NCBI GenBank assembly: GCA_013540605.1
Contig: JABVCK010000001.1
Span: 186,001 to 250,000, forward strand
From: Bacillota bacterium
Lineage (GTDB): Bacteria > Bacillota > Clostridia > Ch29
DNA length: 64,000 nt
Direction of reading: 5' to 3'
In this document: piece after piece, positions 50,372-59,293 of the stretch
How the letters are laid out: each line of letters starts with the position of its first letter
How positions within the stretch are numbered: position 1 is the first letter of the stretch
The notes under the pieces: model-generated
The model's database searches: none
What the model was told of the DNA's origin: nothing
Seen by the model: the letters and a program-made list of their open reading frames with translations, nothing else
Program-made: the position numbers and the translations under genes

Positions 50372-51104
50372 ACTGTATAAATCGGACTATGTCTATATCG
50401 GCGAACCCCTGGAAATTGCGGAAAGTTTGCCTGATGAGCAGGATGAGCCAGTTGCACGAAACGACAATCTAGCTTTGGACATGGAAAGCATCAAGAAGGA
50501 AGCAGAGAGAACTATACAGGAAGCCAGGAAAACCGCAGCTGAGATAATCAAAGGGGCCGAGGATGAGGCGAAGGTGATTTTGAAAAGGGCTGCCGAGGAA
50601 GGCTACGAGAAAGGTTATAGGGATGGCTTGCAGAAAGGGAGGCAGCAGGGCCTTGATACTTCCTCACAGATCATTGAAGAAGCTGTAAGGATAAGACAGA
50701 GAGCTGTTAATGAAAAGGAAAAAACGGTAAGGGAAGCAGAACACAGAATAGTAGAAATAATTCTTGAAATAGCAAAAAAGGTATTAGGAGAGCAGGTACG
50801 TGTGGATAAAGAAGCAATTCTTGGCCCTGTACAGAAGGCCCTGGAGAAGTGTTCGTTTTCCAGGAAAGTTACAATGAGGGTTGCTCCTGAGGATTATGAA
50901 ACAGTTTCTCTTTCGAAAAACAAGCTTATGCTGGAGATGGAAGGGGTTTCGGAGTTCGAGATAATGATGGAGAACACACTTTCTCCGGGAAGTTGTGTAC
51001 TTGAGACAGAGGCCGGCTACATAAATTCAGGAGTTGAGGTTCAGCTTGAAAGGATAGAAAAATGTTTTAAGGAGCTTTTGACTTATGAACAGACCGGACC
51101 TTGA
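50364..51104 (+). CDS. fliH: Flagellar assembly protein FliH
   Basis: 246 residues. Regulator/stator of the export ATPase FliI. An N-terminal variable part is followed by a long Glu/Lys/Arg coiled coil (about 40-130, with EKGYRDGLQKGRQQG) and the C-terminal domain with VDKEAILGPVQKAL and MRVAPEDYE. TTG start inside the fliG stop, with GGAGGAGA upstream. Ends overlapping fliI by 20 bases. Confidence 0.92.
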   Translation: MSRLYKSDYVYIGEPLEIAESLPDEQDEPVARNDNLALDMESIKKEAERTIQEARKTAAEIIKGAEDEAKVILKRAAEEGYEKGYRDGLQKGRQQGLDTSSQIIEEAVRIRQRAVNEKEKTVREAEHRIVEIILEIAKKVLGEQVRVDKEAILGPVQKALEKCSFSRKVTMRVAPEDYETVSLSKNKLMLEMEGVSEFEIMMENTLSPGSCVLETEAGYINSGVEVQLERIEKCFKELLTYEQTGP

Positions 51105-52398
51105 TAAGTATTCAGCTCTACTCAAGCAAATCGATACAATAAAATATAGCGGTAGGGTCAGCAAGGTTATCGGCCTCACAATAGAAGCAATAGGACCATC
51201 GGTAAACATCGGTGAAATCACGGAAATCGTTTCGGCAAAGGATAAAAGGACAATAAAAGCCGAGGTGGTGGGCTTTCGAGATAACAGGGTGCTTATGATG
51301 CCGCTTGGGGACATGGAAGGTATCGGCCCGGGAAGTACTGTAATTGCTACCGGAGACACTCTGCGGGTTGCAGTGGGAGATGGGCTGCTCGGACGGGTAA
51401 TAGATGGTTTGGGCAATCCTATAGACGGAAAAGGCAGCATAAGCTTTAACGCCCTGTATCCGCTGTCAAATTCTCCACCTAACCCTTTAGATAGAAAGAG
51501 GATAACTGAAGCGCTTCCGCTGGGGATAAAATCCATTGACGGTTTGCTTACATGCGGCAAAGGACAAAGGATTGGGATATTTTCGGGGAGCGGTGTTGGA
51601 AAGAGTACCCTCCTGGGTATGATCGCAAGGAACACATCTGCCGATGTAAATGTTATAGGGTTGATAGGTGAGAGAGGGAGAGAAGTAAGGGAGTTCCTGG
51701 AAAATGACCTTGGTGAGGAAGGCCTGGAACGCTCTGTTGTGGTTGTAGCTACATCTGACCAGCCTGCTTTGGTCAGACTGAAAAGCGCCCTCTTGGTCAC
51801 TACGATAGCCGAGTTCTTCAGGGATAAAGGCAAGGATGTAATGCTCATGATGGATTCTTTGACAAGGTTTGCGCTGGCTCAAAGGGAAGTGGGTCTTGCC
51901 ATAGGCGAACCACCGGTGACCAGGGGATTTACCCCTTCGGTATTCGCGATACTGCCAAAGCTGCTGGAAAGGACAGGAACGTCTTCAAAGGGTTCGATAA
52001 CAAGCTTATACGCGGTACTGGTTGATGGTGATGACATGAATGAACCTATAGCAGATGCTGTACGGGGAATACTGGACGGGCATATCGTACTGTCAAGGGC
52101 CCTTGCAAATAAAAACCATTTCCCTGCCGTAGATGTTCTGATGAGCATCAGCCGTTTGATGCCTAATGTTGTCAGCCAGGAGCATCTGGATTGTGCGCGG
52201 AGGTTGAAGGACATTATTGCCGTTTACCGTAATGCGGAGGATTTGATCAGTATAGGAGCTTATAGCAAGGGCAGCAAACCGGAGGTAGACTATTCAATAA
52301 GCAAGATGGATGAAATCAATGCTTTTTTAAAACAGGGTATCTATGAAAAAAGCAGCTTCGATGTAACAACTGATGAATTGCTGAAACTTCTTGATTAG
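51085..52398 (+). CDS. fliI: Flagellum-specific ATP synthase FliI
   Basis: 437 residues. Export ATPase related to F1-beta. SGSGVGKST (about 168-176, Walker A), IGERGREVREFLE, the DSLTRFALAQREVGLAIGEPP region and an intact C-terminal SAYSKGSKPEVD-like part. It converts ATP energy into unfolding and release of export substrates. ATG start lies within the end of fliH; fliJ follows after 11 bases. Confidence 0.97.
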   Translation: MNRPDLDKYSALLKQIDTIKYSGRVSKVIGLTIEAIGPSVNIGEITEIVSAKDKRTIKAEVVGFRDNRVLMMPLGDMEGIGPGSTVIATGDTLRVAVGDGLLGRVIDGLGNPIDGKGSISFNALYPLSNSPPNPLDRKRITEALPLGIKSIDGLLTCGKGQRIGIFSGSGVGKSTLLGMIARNTSADVNVIGLIGERGREVREFLENDLGEEGLERSVVVVATSDQPALVRLKSALLVTTIAEFFRDKGKDVMLMMDSLTRFALAQREVGLAIGEPPVTRGFTPSVFAILPKLLERTGTSSKGSITSLYAVLVDGDDMNEPIADAVRGILDGHIVLSRALANKNHFPAVDVLMSISRLMPNVVSQEHLDCARRLKDIIAVYRNAEDLISIGAYSKGSKPEVDYSISKMDEINAFLKQGIYEKSSFDVTTDELLKLLD

Positions 52399-52409
52399 GA
52401 GGCGAAAGT

Positions 52410-52853
52410 ATGAATGAAAGGTTTCAATTCCGGTTTCAGAAGGTGCTGGATTACAGGGAGACAATAAAAAAGAAAAAAACAGAAGAACTGGCCGGGTATA
52501 TGAAGGCATTTGAAGAAGAAAAGAAGCAGTTGAACGAACTAATCAACATCAGGCAGTCAATATTTAATGAAATGGATGACAGAAGCGGTTCAGGGATACC
52601 CGCATACTATCTTGTCCAGTACAGCAAATACCTTGAAAGTCTAAAAGCTTTTATTGACAAGCAGAGAGTAGCTGCCAGCCTTATGGAGAAAAAAATGGAA
52701 AACTGCAGGGAAGAGTTGATAGAAGCTTCTATAGACAAGAAGGTTATGGACAACCTCAGAACGAAAGAACTGATGAAATATACCTTAGAGAAAGAAAAGG
52801 AACGGGAGAAAGAGGTAGAAGACCTTGTGAACTTTAAGACGACAAGGGCGTAG
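52410..52853 (+). CDS. fliJ: Flagellar export protein FliJ
   Basis: 147 residues, almost entirely alpha-helical coiled coil with many Lys and Glu (FQFRFQKVLDYRETIKKKK at the start is family-like). FliJ is the central stalk of the FliI hexamer. AGGAGGCG precedes the ATG. Weak sequence conservation, so the call rests on position after fliI and the N-terminal motif. Confidence 0.88.
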   Translation: MNERFQFRFQKVLDYRETIKKKKTEELAGYMKAFEEEKKQLNELINIRQSIFNEMDDRSGSGIPAYYLVQYSKYLESLKAFIDKQRVAASLMEKKMENCREELIEASIDKKVMDNLRTKELMKYTLEKEKEREKEVEDLVNFKTTRA

Positions 52854-52862
52854 GAGGTCAAG

Positions 52863-53453
52863 ATGAACAAGTCCCCTAAAGAAAAAGCTGCAGGAAAAAA
52901 GGGAAAGAAAGCCGGCCTTATCCTGATAATCATACTATTGTCCTTTGTCATTGCCCTTGGCGCCGGTATTGCATTCAATATTGCAGGTTTGGGTGTGAAA
53001 GTAAATAATTGCATGGCTTCTCTTCCCATTACAAGGAACTTTTTTAAACCGGTTGCCCCTGCCAAATCCCCACAGGAATTGGAAATTGAAAGGATAGAGA
53101 ACGAAAAAACGCTGATCGAGGAAGAGAGAAAGCGCCTGGAAGAATTCTCAAACAGCCTGGGGACATGGGAACTGCAGCTCAAGGCAAAGGAAAGTGAACT
53201 GAATGATAAAGAGATTATGCTCATGGAATTGGAGGAAAGGCTGGAGCCAAGAATAAAAAACATTGAGGAACTGGTTTTGTATTACGAGAAGATGGACTCT
53301 GCAGATGCCGTAGAGATAATCAACAGGATGTCCAGCAACGAACTGATTATTGTATTACTGAAGAACATGAAACAGCAGAAATCTTCAGAAATTCTGGCGC
53401 AGATGGACCCGCAAAAGGCAGCGCGGATTATCGAAATGATGTCCAGCCAGTGA
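52863..53453 (+). CDS. MotE/YlxF-type protein with MgtE N-terminal-like domain
   Basis: 196 residues. Lys-rich cytosolic N-terminus, one membrane segment (about 17-40), a coiled coil (about 75-135) and a C-terminal helical domain (YYEKMDSADAVEIINRMSSNELIIVLLKNMKQQKSSEILAQMDP) resembling the MgtE N-terminal/FliG-like repeats. The ylxF gene between fliJ and fliK of Bacillus has the same design; related MotE is a stator chaperone in rhizobia. AGGAGGTC precedes the ATG. Function here is inferred. Confidence 0.82.
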   Translation: MNKSPKEKAAGKKGKKAGLILIIILLSFVIALGAGIAFNIAGLGVKVNNCMASLPITRNFFKPVAPAKSPQELEIERIENEKTLIEEERKRLEEFSNSLGTWELQLKAKESELNDKEIMLMELEERLEPRIKNIEELVLYYEKMDSADAVEIINRMSSNELIIVLLKNMKQQKSSEILAQMDPQKAARIIEMMSSQ

Positions 53454-53480
53454 CATTTAGCATCGAAAGGAGGTGATAAA

Positions 53481-54764
53481 TTGGACGTAAGGGAACTTTT
53501 GGTTCCAACAACCAAGGAAGCCGTTCTGAACAGTAAAACCAGCCCAAAGAACGATGCAAAAAAAGCCACGGACGGGTCGCCCTTCAGCAGCTTATTTGCT
53601 GATATCATGCAGAAAAACAATTCCGCATGTCCGAAGGATGAAACCATGGGCGAACAAGCCGCAAAAGCTTCAAGGCTGGCGTTTGCACCGGCACTGCTGG
53701 CAGGTTTAAACCTGATGGACTTGGCAAGCTCTGAAATGCCCGGAGACCACCCGGTTTCTGAAGAGGACAAAGCTCTTGACGGAGCATCTGTCATGATGGC
53801 AAATAGGAGTATCCAGATAAGCAAGGAGCAAACCACCCGGCAAGAATTGTTTAAGGCAACTCCTCGCAGTGACAGGGATGAAGCGATAGCACTGGAGGAA
53901 GGCGCGGGAACAATTCCGGTAGTAGAAACGGATGCAGTGCCAGCAATAGTGGCAAGGCAAAAGGGCGAGCCTCTTGAGATGCAGGACGGTTTTACTGTAG
54001 AAGGCCGCAGGAGCATTGTACAAAGCAAACGGGTTTTCAACGACAGCAATAACACTGAAGAGGAGGTTATAAAGAATACCCCTGAAGAGGAGGTTATAAA
54101 GAATACCCCTGAAGGAAAAGTCAGCAAGGATGCCGTAGAAACGGATTTAGCCGATAGAATGAAAGCTGTATATCAAGAGAACGAAAATAAACCTCCGGGG
54201 AAGGAAGAGCGGATAACCGATGCTACAAAGACAAGGGGTGAAATCAAAAATAGTATTGAATTTAACCCGGCAAGTAAACCTGAAGTAATAATAGAAACAG
54301 GAGATAACAAAACAAAAGCCTTGCAAAAGAATGTCATAGACACGGAGAAAACTGAATTCACAGTCGAGGTTGTTGAAAAGGTTAAGGTGATGGTAAATTC
54401 AAAAAGGTCGGAAGTAAGCGTTCAGCTTAAACCCGAAAGCCTTGGCAAGATGTCCTTCAAACTTGAGGTTGTGAACGGAGTTTTAAACGGGAGGATAACC
54501 GTTCACAACAACCAGGCGCGGGAAGTGCTCCAGGCCAATCTCAACCAGTTGAGGGACAACCTCGAACAAAGCGGTATTCCGGTGAGCAAACTGACGGTAA
54601 ACATCGGAAGCCACGGTGAATTCAGGCAGCATCAGTACAGCCAGGAAAACAGGCATGACCAGGATGGCTATACCGGCAGATGGGTTGTACCGGGTTATAG
54701 GGGAGAAGAAGCCGAAGAGACCTTCAGATGGAACGACGTAGGAACAGTCGAATATCTGGCATAG
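53481..54764 (+). CDS. fliK: Flagellar hook-length control protein FliK
   Basis: 427 residues. A long hydrophilic linker (about 1-290) and a conserved C-terminal domain (about 295-395) with VQLKPESLGKMSFKLEVVNGVLNGR and NLNQLRDNLEQSGIPV, typical of FliK. It measures hook length and switches export specificity through FlhB. The linker carries a 27-base perfect duplication at 54057-54110. TTG 53481 follows AAAGGAGGTG. Confidence 0.92.
   Translation: MDVRELLVPTTKEAVLNSKTSPKNDAKKATDGSPFSSLFADIMQKNNSACPKDETMGEQAAKASRLAFAPALLAGLNLMDLASSEMPGDHPVSEEDKALDGASVMMANRSIQISKEQTTRQELFKATPRSDRDEAIALEEGAGTIPVVETDAVPAIVARQKGEPLEMQDGFTVEGRRSIVQSKRVFNDSNNTEEEVIKNTPEEEVIKNTPEGKVSKDAVETDLADRMKAVYQENENKPPGKEERITDATKTRGEIKNSIEFNPASKPEVIIETGDNKTKALQKNVIDTEKTEFTVEVVEKVKVMVNSKRSEVSVQLKPESLGKMSFKLEVVNGVLNGRITVHNNQAREVLQANLNQLRDNLEQSGIPVSKLTVNIGSHGEFRQHQYSQENRHDQDGYTGRWVVPGYRGEEAEETFRWNDVGTVEYLA
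54057..54110 (+). repeat. 27-base perfect tandem duplication in fliK
   Basis: Two identical 27-base units (54057-54083 and 54084-54110) encode EEVIKNTPE twice in the FliK linker. In frame, so the protein is simply lengthened by nine residues. Confidence 0.95.
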
Positions 54765-54775
54765 GAGGTGATTGA

Positions 54776-55282
54776 ATGCAGGTAAACAGCACTACAAGCA
54801 CAAGCTCAACAACAACCACAACCACAAGCAATACAGCAACCACTGAAATGGGGAAGGATACTTTTCTGCAGCTGCTGGTAGTACAGATGAGGAACCAGGA
54901 CCCATTGAACCCTGTTGATGATAAGGAATTCCTGGCCCAAATGGCACAGTTCAGCACCCTTGAGCAGATACAGAATTTGAGCGCTACAATGGAGACAGGC
55001 TTGACAAACCTTTCGGCGGTGGTGAATACAGGAGTTGACGACCTCTACACGGCTCTGATGCTGATGAACAGCAACCTGATTATGCAGCAGAATTTTCAGG
55101 CTATGAATATGCTCGGGCAAGACGTAAAGGCGGTTCTGAACGGCGAGGAAGACGAGGAAATAGTGATTGAAGGAAGGGTGGAAAAGGTATCGTTTAAGGA
55201 TGGCAGGGTAATAGTACAGATCGGTGAAGAGGAAGTTTACATGGATGAAGTTATACAGCTGGAAATGAAGAAAGCCGAATAG
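54776..55282 (+). CDS. flgD: Flagellar hook assembly protein FlgD
   Basis: 168 residues. Hook scaffold. The N-terminus is a Thr/Ser run (about residues 4-25), then [39 protein letters not shown], the FlgD core. The C-terminal part is short and lacks the larger beta domain of enterobacterial FlgD, as is common in clostridia. AGGAGGTGATT precedes the ATG. Confidence 0.95.
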   Translation: MQVNSTTSTSSTTTTTTSNTATTEMGKDTFLQLLVVQMRNQDPLNPVDDKEFLAQMAQFSTLEQIQNLSATMETGLTNLSAVVNTGVDDLYTALMLMNSNLIMQQNFQAMNMLGQDVKAVLNGEEDEEIVIEGRVEKVSFKDGRVIVQIGEEEVYMDEVIQLEMKKAE

Positions 55283-55309
55283 TAAAACCGGTGAAAAGGG
55301 TGGTAAGAG

Positions 55310-55690
55310 ATGAACCAGATAAACAAGGTAAACAGCAGGATATACCCGGTTGGCAAGGATACAGGCCAGAAACAAAACATAAACCAATCAAACGATATTT
55401 CTTTTAAAGAGGCCCTTGACGCCGCAAAGGCCCAGATGAATGTGACATTGTCCAAACATGCGCAAAACCGGATCGGCTCTAGAAATATAAACCTGGACAG
55501 CAGCCATATTGAGAGGCTGAACCGCGCGATAGAAAAGGCTAGGGAAAAGGGTATCCGGGATACGCTGGTGCTCATGGATGACAAGGCCTTTGTGGTGAAT
55601 GTGAGAAACACAACGGTTATAACCGCCGCAGACAAGGAATCTTTAAAGGAAAAAGTATTCACAAATATAGACGGAGCTGTAATAATATAG
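55310..55690 (+). CDS. Flagellar operon protein, TIGR02530 family
   Basis: 126 residues. Small protein found in Bacillota flagellar operons between flgD and flgE. LSKHAQNRIGSRNINLDSSHIERLNRAIEKAREKGIRDTLVLMDD and FVVNVRNTTVITA match the family. Function is not established; by position it may help hook assembly. AAAAGGGTGGTAAG precedes the ATG. Confidence 0.88.
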   Translation: MNQINKVNSRIYPVGKDTGQKQNINQSNDISFKEALDAAKAQMNVTLSKHAQNRIGSRNINLDSSHIERLNRAIEKAREKGIRDTLVLMDDKAFVVNVRNTTVITAADKESLKEKVFTNIDGAVII

Positions 55691-55770
55691 CCGGACCTTC
55701 AATGGAGGCTATGCCTTCCCGAACGACTGACGGAAGGCGTTACAGCAATCAAAAGGAGGTCAAACAAAAA

Positions 55771-57039
55771 ATGATGCGTTCGTTGTTCTCTGGTGTTTCC
55801 GGTCTTAGGGCACACCAGACTAGAATGGATGTAATAGGTAATAACATAGCGAACGTTAATACGGTGGGATACAAGTCCTCCCGGGTAACGTTCCAGGAGA
55901 TTTTCAGCGAAACTTTGAAGGGCGCCGGAGCGCCGGAAGGTGGAAGGGGAGGTACAAACCCACAGCAGGTAGGGCTGGGCATCAGCCTGGCATCCATCGA
56001 TACTCTCCACACAAGGGGCAGCATTGAGTCGACCGGCTATCCGCTGGACCTAGCGATTGAAGGAAACGGCTTCTTTATCGTATCCGACGGTGCAGCGCCT
56101 AAGTTCACCAGGGCCGGCAACTTCTCCAGGGATACCGAAGGTACTATTGTAAACGGCAATGGCCTGAAAGTGCTCGGATGGATGGCGGATGCCGTCGGGA
56201 ATATAGATACAAGCGTATCCCCGGGAGCTATCCAGATACCGGAGAACCTGCAGATGGCGCCCATGGCTACCGACAGCATCACAATAACAGGGAACCTCGA
56301 TGCTAACGCTGAAATAGATGATATTGTTCCCTTTGAAACTCTATATTACGATGAACTGGGCAGGGAAAACAAGCTGTGCTTTAACCTGGTGAAAACTGCA
56401 GATAACGAATGGGAGCTTCAGGATTTAGACGGTAACGCCAACCAGGTGACCATTATAACGCCTGATGGGACTACGAAAAGGAATGTAGCTACCAACTTAA
56501 CTGCTGAGCTTGTATTCGATTCTGGGAAGCTTAGCTCAACAACGCCCAAGACCGTGACTGTGTCGGCCAATACCACGGCACTGCCGCACGTAAGCGAAGA
56601 CATAGTAATAGATATATCCAGTATTACCCAGTTTGCCGGTGACTCCGGGATTGACCCCCTTAGTGTAAGCGGGTACGCGGCCGGGTCCCTGGAGAGCTTC
56701 AGCTTTGACGCCAACGGTATTGCCACCGGGGTGTTTACAAACGGCAAGTCAAAGGTTCTGTGCAGGATAGCCATAGCTAACTTCAACAATCCGGCAGGAC
56801 TTCAAAAGGTGGGCAGCAACCTGTATATCCAGACGCCTAACTCAGGACAGCCCTCGATAGGCATAGCAGGGGAAAGCGGAAGGGGAACCATCAACCCCAG
56901 TTCCCTGGAGATGTCAAACGTGGATATTTCCAAGGAGTTCACCGATATGATAATTACCCAGAGGGGCTTCCAGGCCAACTCAAGGATAATAACAACATCG
57001 GATGAAATGCTGCAGGAACTGGTAAACATGAAGAGGTAA
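55771..57039 (+). CDS. flgE: Flagellar hook protein FlgE
   Basis: 422 residues. Hook subunit. N-terminal SLFSGVSGLRAHQTRMDVIGNNIANVNTVGYK and C-terminal FTDMIITQRGFQANSRIITTSDEMLQELVNMKR pack as the inner coiled coils; the middle has domain-D1/D2 beta structure and GNGFFIVSDG. AAAGGAGG precedes ATG 55771/55774; an upstream frame to 55702 overlaps nothing and has no ribosome site. Confidence 0.96.
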   Translation: MMRSLFSGVSGLRAHQTRMDVIGNNIANVNTVGYKSSRVTFQEIFSETLKGAGAPEGGRGGTNPQQVGLGISLASIDTLHTRGSIESTGYPLDLAIEGNGFFIVSDGAAPKFTRAGNFSRDTEGTIVNGNGLKVLGWMADAVGNIDTSVSPGAIQIPENLQMAPMATDSITITGNLDANAEIDDIVPFETLYYDELGRENKLCFNLVKTADNEWELQDLDGNANQVTIITPDGTTKRNVATNLTAELVFDSGKLSSTTPKTVTVSANTTALPHVSEDIVIDISSITQFAGDSGIDPLSVSGYAAGSLESFSFDANGIATGVFTNGKSKVLCRIAIANFNNPAGLQKVGSNLYIQTPNSGQPSIGIAGESGRGTINPSSLEMSNVDISKEFTDMIITQRGFQANSRIITTSDEMLQELVNMKR

Positions 57040-57046
57040 CAATAAG

Positions 57047-57076
57047 CGGGGCTGCCCGTAGTTTGCGGCAGCCCCG
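57047..57076 (+). terminator. Strong hairpin after flgE
   Basis: CGGGGCTGCC (57047-57056) pairs perfectly with GGCAGCCCCG (57067-57076). There is no T-run, so it is more likely an mRNA-stability or partial-termination hairpin that raises flgE message over the downstream genes. Confidence 0.6.
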
Positions 57077-57100
57077 ACTAAAAAACTGGGTGTGAGAATT

Positions 57101-57292
57101 TTGATAAAGGTTACAAGGCTTAACGGCAAGGAATTTGTAGTTAATGCTGAGCAAATAGAGTTTATTGAATCGACACCTGATACTGTGATATCTCTAATAT
57201 CCGGCAAGAAAATCGTGGTAAATGAAAGCGTTGAGGAAATTATAGATAGTGTTGTAAAGTACAAGGGGAGAATTCACAGTCTGGAAGTATGA
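57101..57292 (+). CDS. flbD: Flagellar FlbD family protein
   Basis: 63 residues: MIKVTRLNGKEFVVNAEQIEFIESTPDT then SGKKIVVNESVEEII, a well-conserved small protein of clostridial and Bacillus flagellar operons. Named after a Caulobacter protein but shorter and probably of different function. TTG 57101 is the family start; GTG 57092 adds three residues. Confidence 0.9.
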   Translation: MIKVTRLNGKEFVVNAEQIEFIESTPDTVISLISGKKIVVNESVEEIIDSVVKYKGRIHSLEV

Positions 57293-57309
57293 GGAAATGA
57301 GGTGTGGGT

Positions 57310-58122
57310 ATGGATATTGCAACGCTAGCTGGGTTTTTGCTTGGGATTACGTTTCTGATTATAGGAATACTGATCAACGGCAGATTGGGAACTTATTATG
57401 ACGTAGCATCCGTTATGATTGTATTGGGAGGAACTTTAGCGGCAACCCTGGTCAGCTTTCCGTTTCCCAAGTTTATAGAAACTATAAAAAGTGTAAAGCA
57501 CGTTTTTGCAGGAAAAGAATACAGGCCGGGCGATGTTATAGATAAGATAATTGAGTTGGCAAACATCGCCCGTAAAGAAGGCCTGCTGGCCCTTGAGGAG
57601 GCTGCATTCCAGCTGGATGACGACTTCCTGAAAAAGGGGATTCTGCTGATTGTTGATGGAACAGATCCTGAACTTGTGCGCAGCATACTTGAAACCGAGC
57701 TGTCCTTTATTGAAGACCGTCACAACGTCGGGCAGAGCCTTTTTGAGACAATGGGAAGCTTATCCCCTGCCTTTGGCATGATCGGTACTCTTATAGGCCT
57801 CATAAACATGCTGAAAAAGCTTGATGATCCGTCGAGTATTGGTCCCAATATGGCCGTTGCATTGATAACGACTTTTTACGGAGCGGTAATGGCATACCTG
57901 TTCTTCATTCCTATAGCCAAAAAGCTTAAGTTAAGAAGCAGGGAAGAGATACATATTAAAGAGGTGCTGGTTGAGGGTATGCTCTCCATACAGGCCGGTG
58001 AAAACCCCAGGATTATCGAAGAAAAGCTCGTGGCTTTCCTATCGCCGAAGGTAAGACGGGATATCAGCAAGGAGAAAGAACAGGAAAGTGGGGAGGAAGC
58101 ATATGCGGGCGCGACGAGGTAG
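57310..58122 (+). CDS. motA: Flagellar motor stator protein MotA
   Basis: 270 residues. Four membrane helices (about 2-20, 30-48, 148-168, 178-198) with a cytosolic loop between the second and third that touches FliG. The GSLSPAFGMIGTLIGLI region of the third helix carries the functional Pro. MotA and MotB form the ion channel. GAGGTGTGGG precedes the ATG. Overlaps motB by 20 bases. Confidence 0.96.
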   Translation: MDIATLAGFLLGITFLIIGILINGRLGTYYDVASVMIVLGGTLAATLVSFPFPKFIETIKSVKHVFAGKEYRPGDVIDKIIELANIARKEGLLALEEAAFQLDDDFLKKGILLIVDGTDPELVRSILETELSFIEDRHNVGQSLFETMGSLSPAFGMIGTLIGLINMLKKLDDPSSIGPNMAVALITTFYGAVMAYLFFIPIAKKLKLRSREEIHIKEVLVEGMLSIQAGENPRIIEEKLVAFLSPKVRRDISKEKEQESGEEAYAGATR

Positions 58123-58846
58123 AAACAATGGAGAAGGCGACTCAGGCAGCACGTGGATGACAACGTACAGCGACCTGGTAACCCTTTTGATGTGTTTCTT
58201 TGTGCTGCTGTTTTCATTCTCTGAAATCGATGCGAGGAAATTCCAGGCGATTATCAGGTCGTTCCAGGGGTCTATGGGTATCCTTGACGGCGGTAAGACC
58301 ATAGACCAGGACCAGTTTATCAACCAGGCAATGGAAAGCAACAAACTTTTCAGGGAACAGGATGAAGCCCAGAGTATGGAAAGGCTCTATCAGCAGCTGG
58401 ACGAGTATATTAAGAACAATAACCTGGAGGCAACCGTTGTTCTTGCAATGGAGGAAAGGGGCCTTCTTATACGGTTTAACGATCAGGTGCTGTTTGATTC
58501 AGGCAAGGCGCAAATAAAACTGGAAGCCGAAAGAATCCTTGATGATATCGGAGCAATACTCAATCAAAATCAGAAATTCATACGGGTAGAGGGTCATACG
58601 GATAATGTACCTATTCATACCGTATTCTACCCGTCCAACTGGGAACTTTCAACCGCAAGGGCTGTGAACGTAGTCAAGTTCTTTATTGAAAAGGCGGGAA
58701 TCACTCCCGGCAGACTGTCGGCTGCGGGGTACAGCGAATACCATCCGATAGCCGATAACTATACGAGCGAAAACAGGCAAAAAAACAGAAGGGTAGATGT
58801 GGTCATACTGAAAGCCAGTTATGCAATGGCAGAGCCTTACTATTGA
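58103..58846 (+). CDS. motB: Flagellar motor stator protein MotB
   Basis: 247 residues. One membrane helix (about 20-41) with the ion-binding Asp24 in TTYSDLVTLLMCFF, then a peptidoglycan-binding OmpA-like domain (RVEGHTDNVPIH, NWELSTARAVNVV, ENRQKNRRVDVVI). Anchors the stator to the wall. ATG 58103 has GGGGAGG upstream; a longer frame from 58088 is less likely. Starts inside the motA end. Confidence 0.96.
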   Translation: MRARRGRNNGEGDSGSTWMTTYSDLVTLLMCFFVLLFSFSEIDARKFQAIIRSFQGSMGILDGGKTIDQDQFINQAMESNKLFREQDEAQSMERLYQQLDEYIKNNNLEATVVLAMEERGLLIRFNDQVLFDSGKAQIKLEAERILDDIGAILNQNQKFIRVEGHTDNVPIHTVFYPSNWELSTARAVNVVKFFIEKAGITPGRLSAAGYSEYHPIADNYTSENRQKNRRVDVVILKASYAMAEPYY

Positions 58847-58868
58847 GCAAAGCTAAAGAGGTGGAAAC

Positions 58869-59282
58869 ATGAAAGGGAAGAAAATAATTCTTTTAATTTT
58901 AACACTGGTAGCAGTCATATTTATAACTGCTGCGGGGGTATACGTTTATACCAGCCGGACACCGGCGGAAAAGAAAACGGAAACTATAATACTGTCTATT
59001 GGCGACAAGTTTCAGACAAATCTTAAAGACAGCCGCAGTATTATATCAATAAGCATACAGCTAGAAATCCAAAAGGATAAAAAACTGATGCAGACGCTCG
59101 AAGAAAGAAACGCGGAAATCAGGTCTAAGATACTGGATATTCTAAGGGAAAAAACCGTTGAGGATGTTAACGGCAAAACCGGCAAACAAAACCTTGAAAT
59201 GCAAACGCTTCAGTATCTGCAGCAGAGTTTTGGAAAGGAAAAGGTGGTCAGTGTTTTCATAGACGACTTTGTAGTCCAGTAG
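58869..59282 (+). CDS. fliL: Flagellar basal body-associated protein FliL
   Basis: 137 residues. One N-terminal membrane anchor (about 5-26) and a periplasmic-side stomatin-like domain. FliL strengthens stator function. The C-terminal VVSVFIDDFVVQ is typical. AAAGAGGTGG precedes the ATG. fliM follows after 11 bases. Confidence 0.92.
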   Translation: MKGKKIILLILTLVAVIFITAAGVYVYTSRTPAEKKTETIILSIGDKFQTNLKDSRSIISISIQLEIQKDKKLMQTLEERNAEIRSKILDILREKTVEDVNGKTGKQNLEMQTLQYLQQSFGKEKVVSVFIDDFVVQ

Positions 59283-59293
59283 GGGGGATAAAT

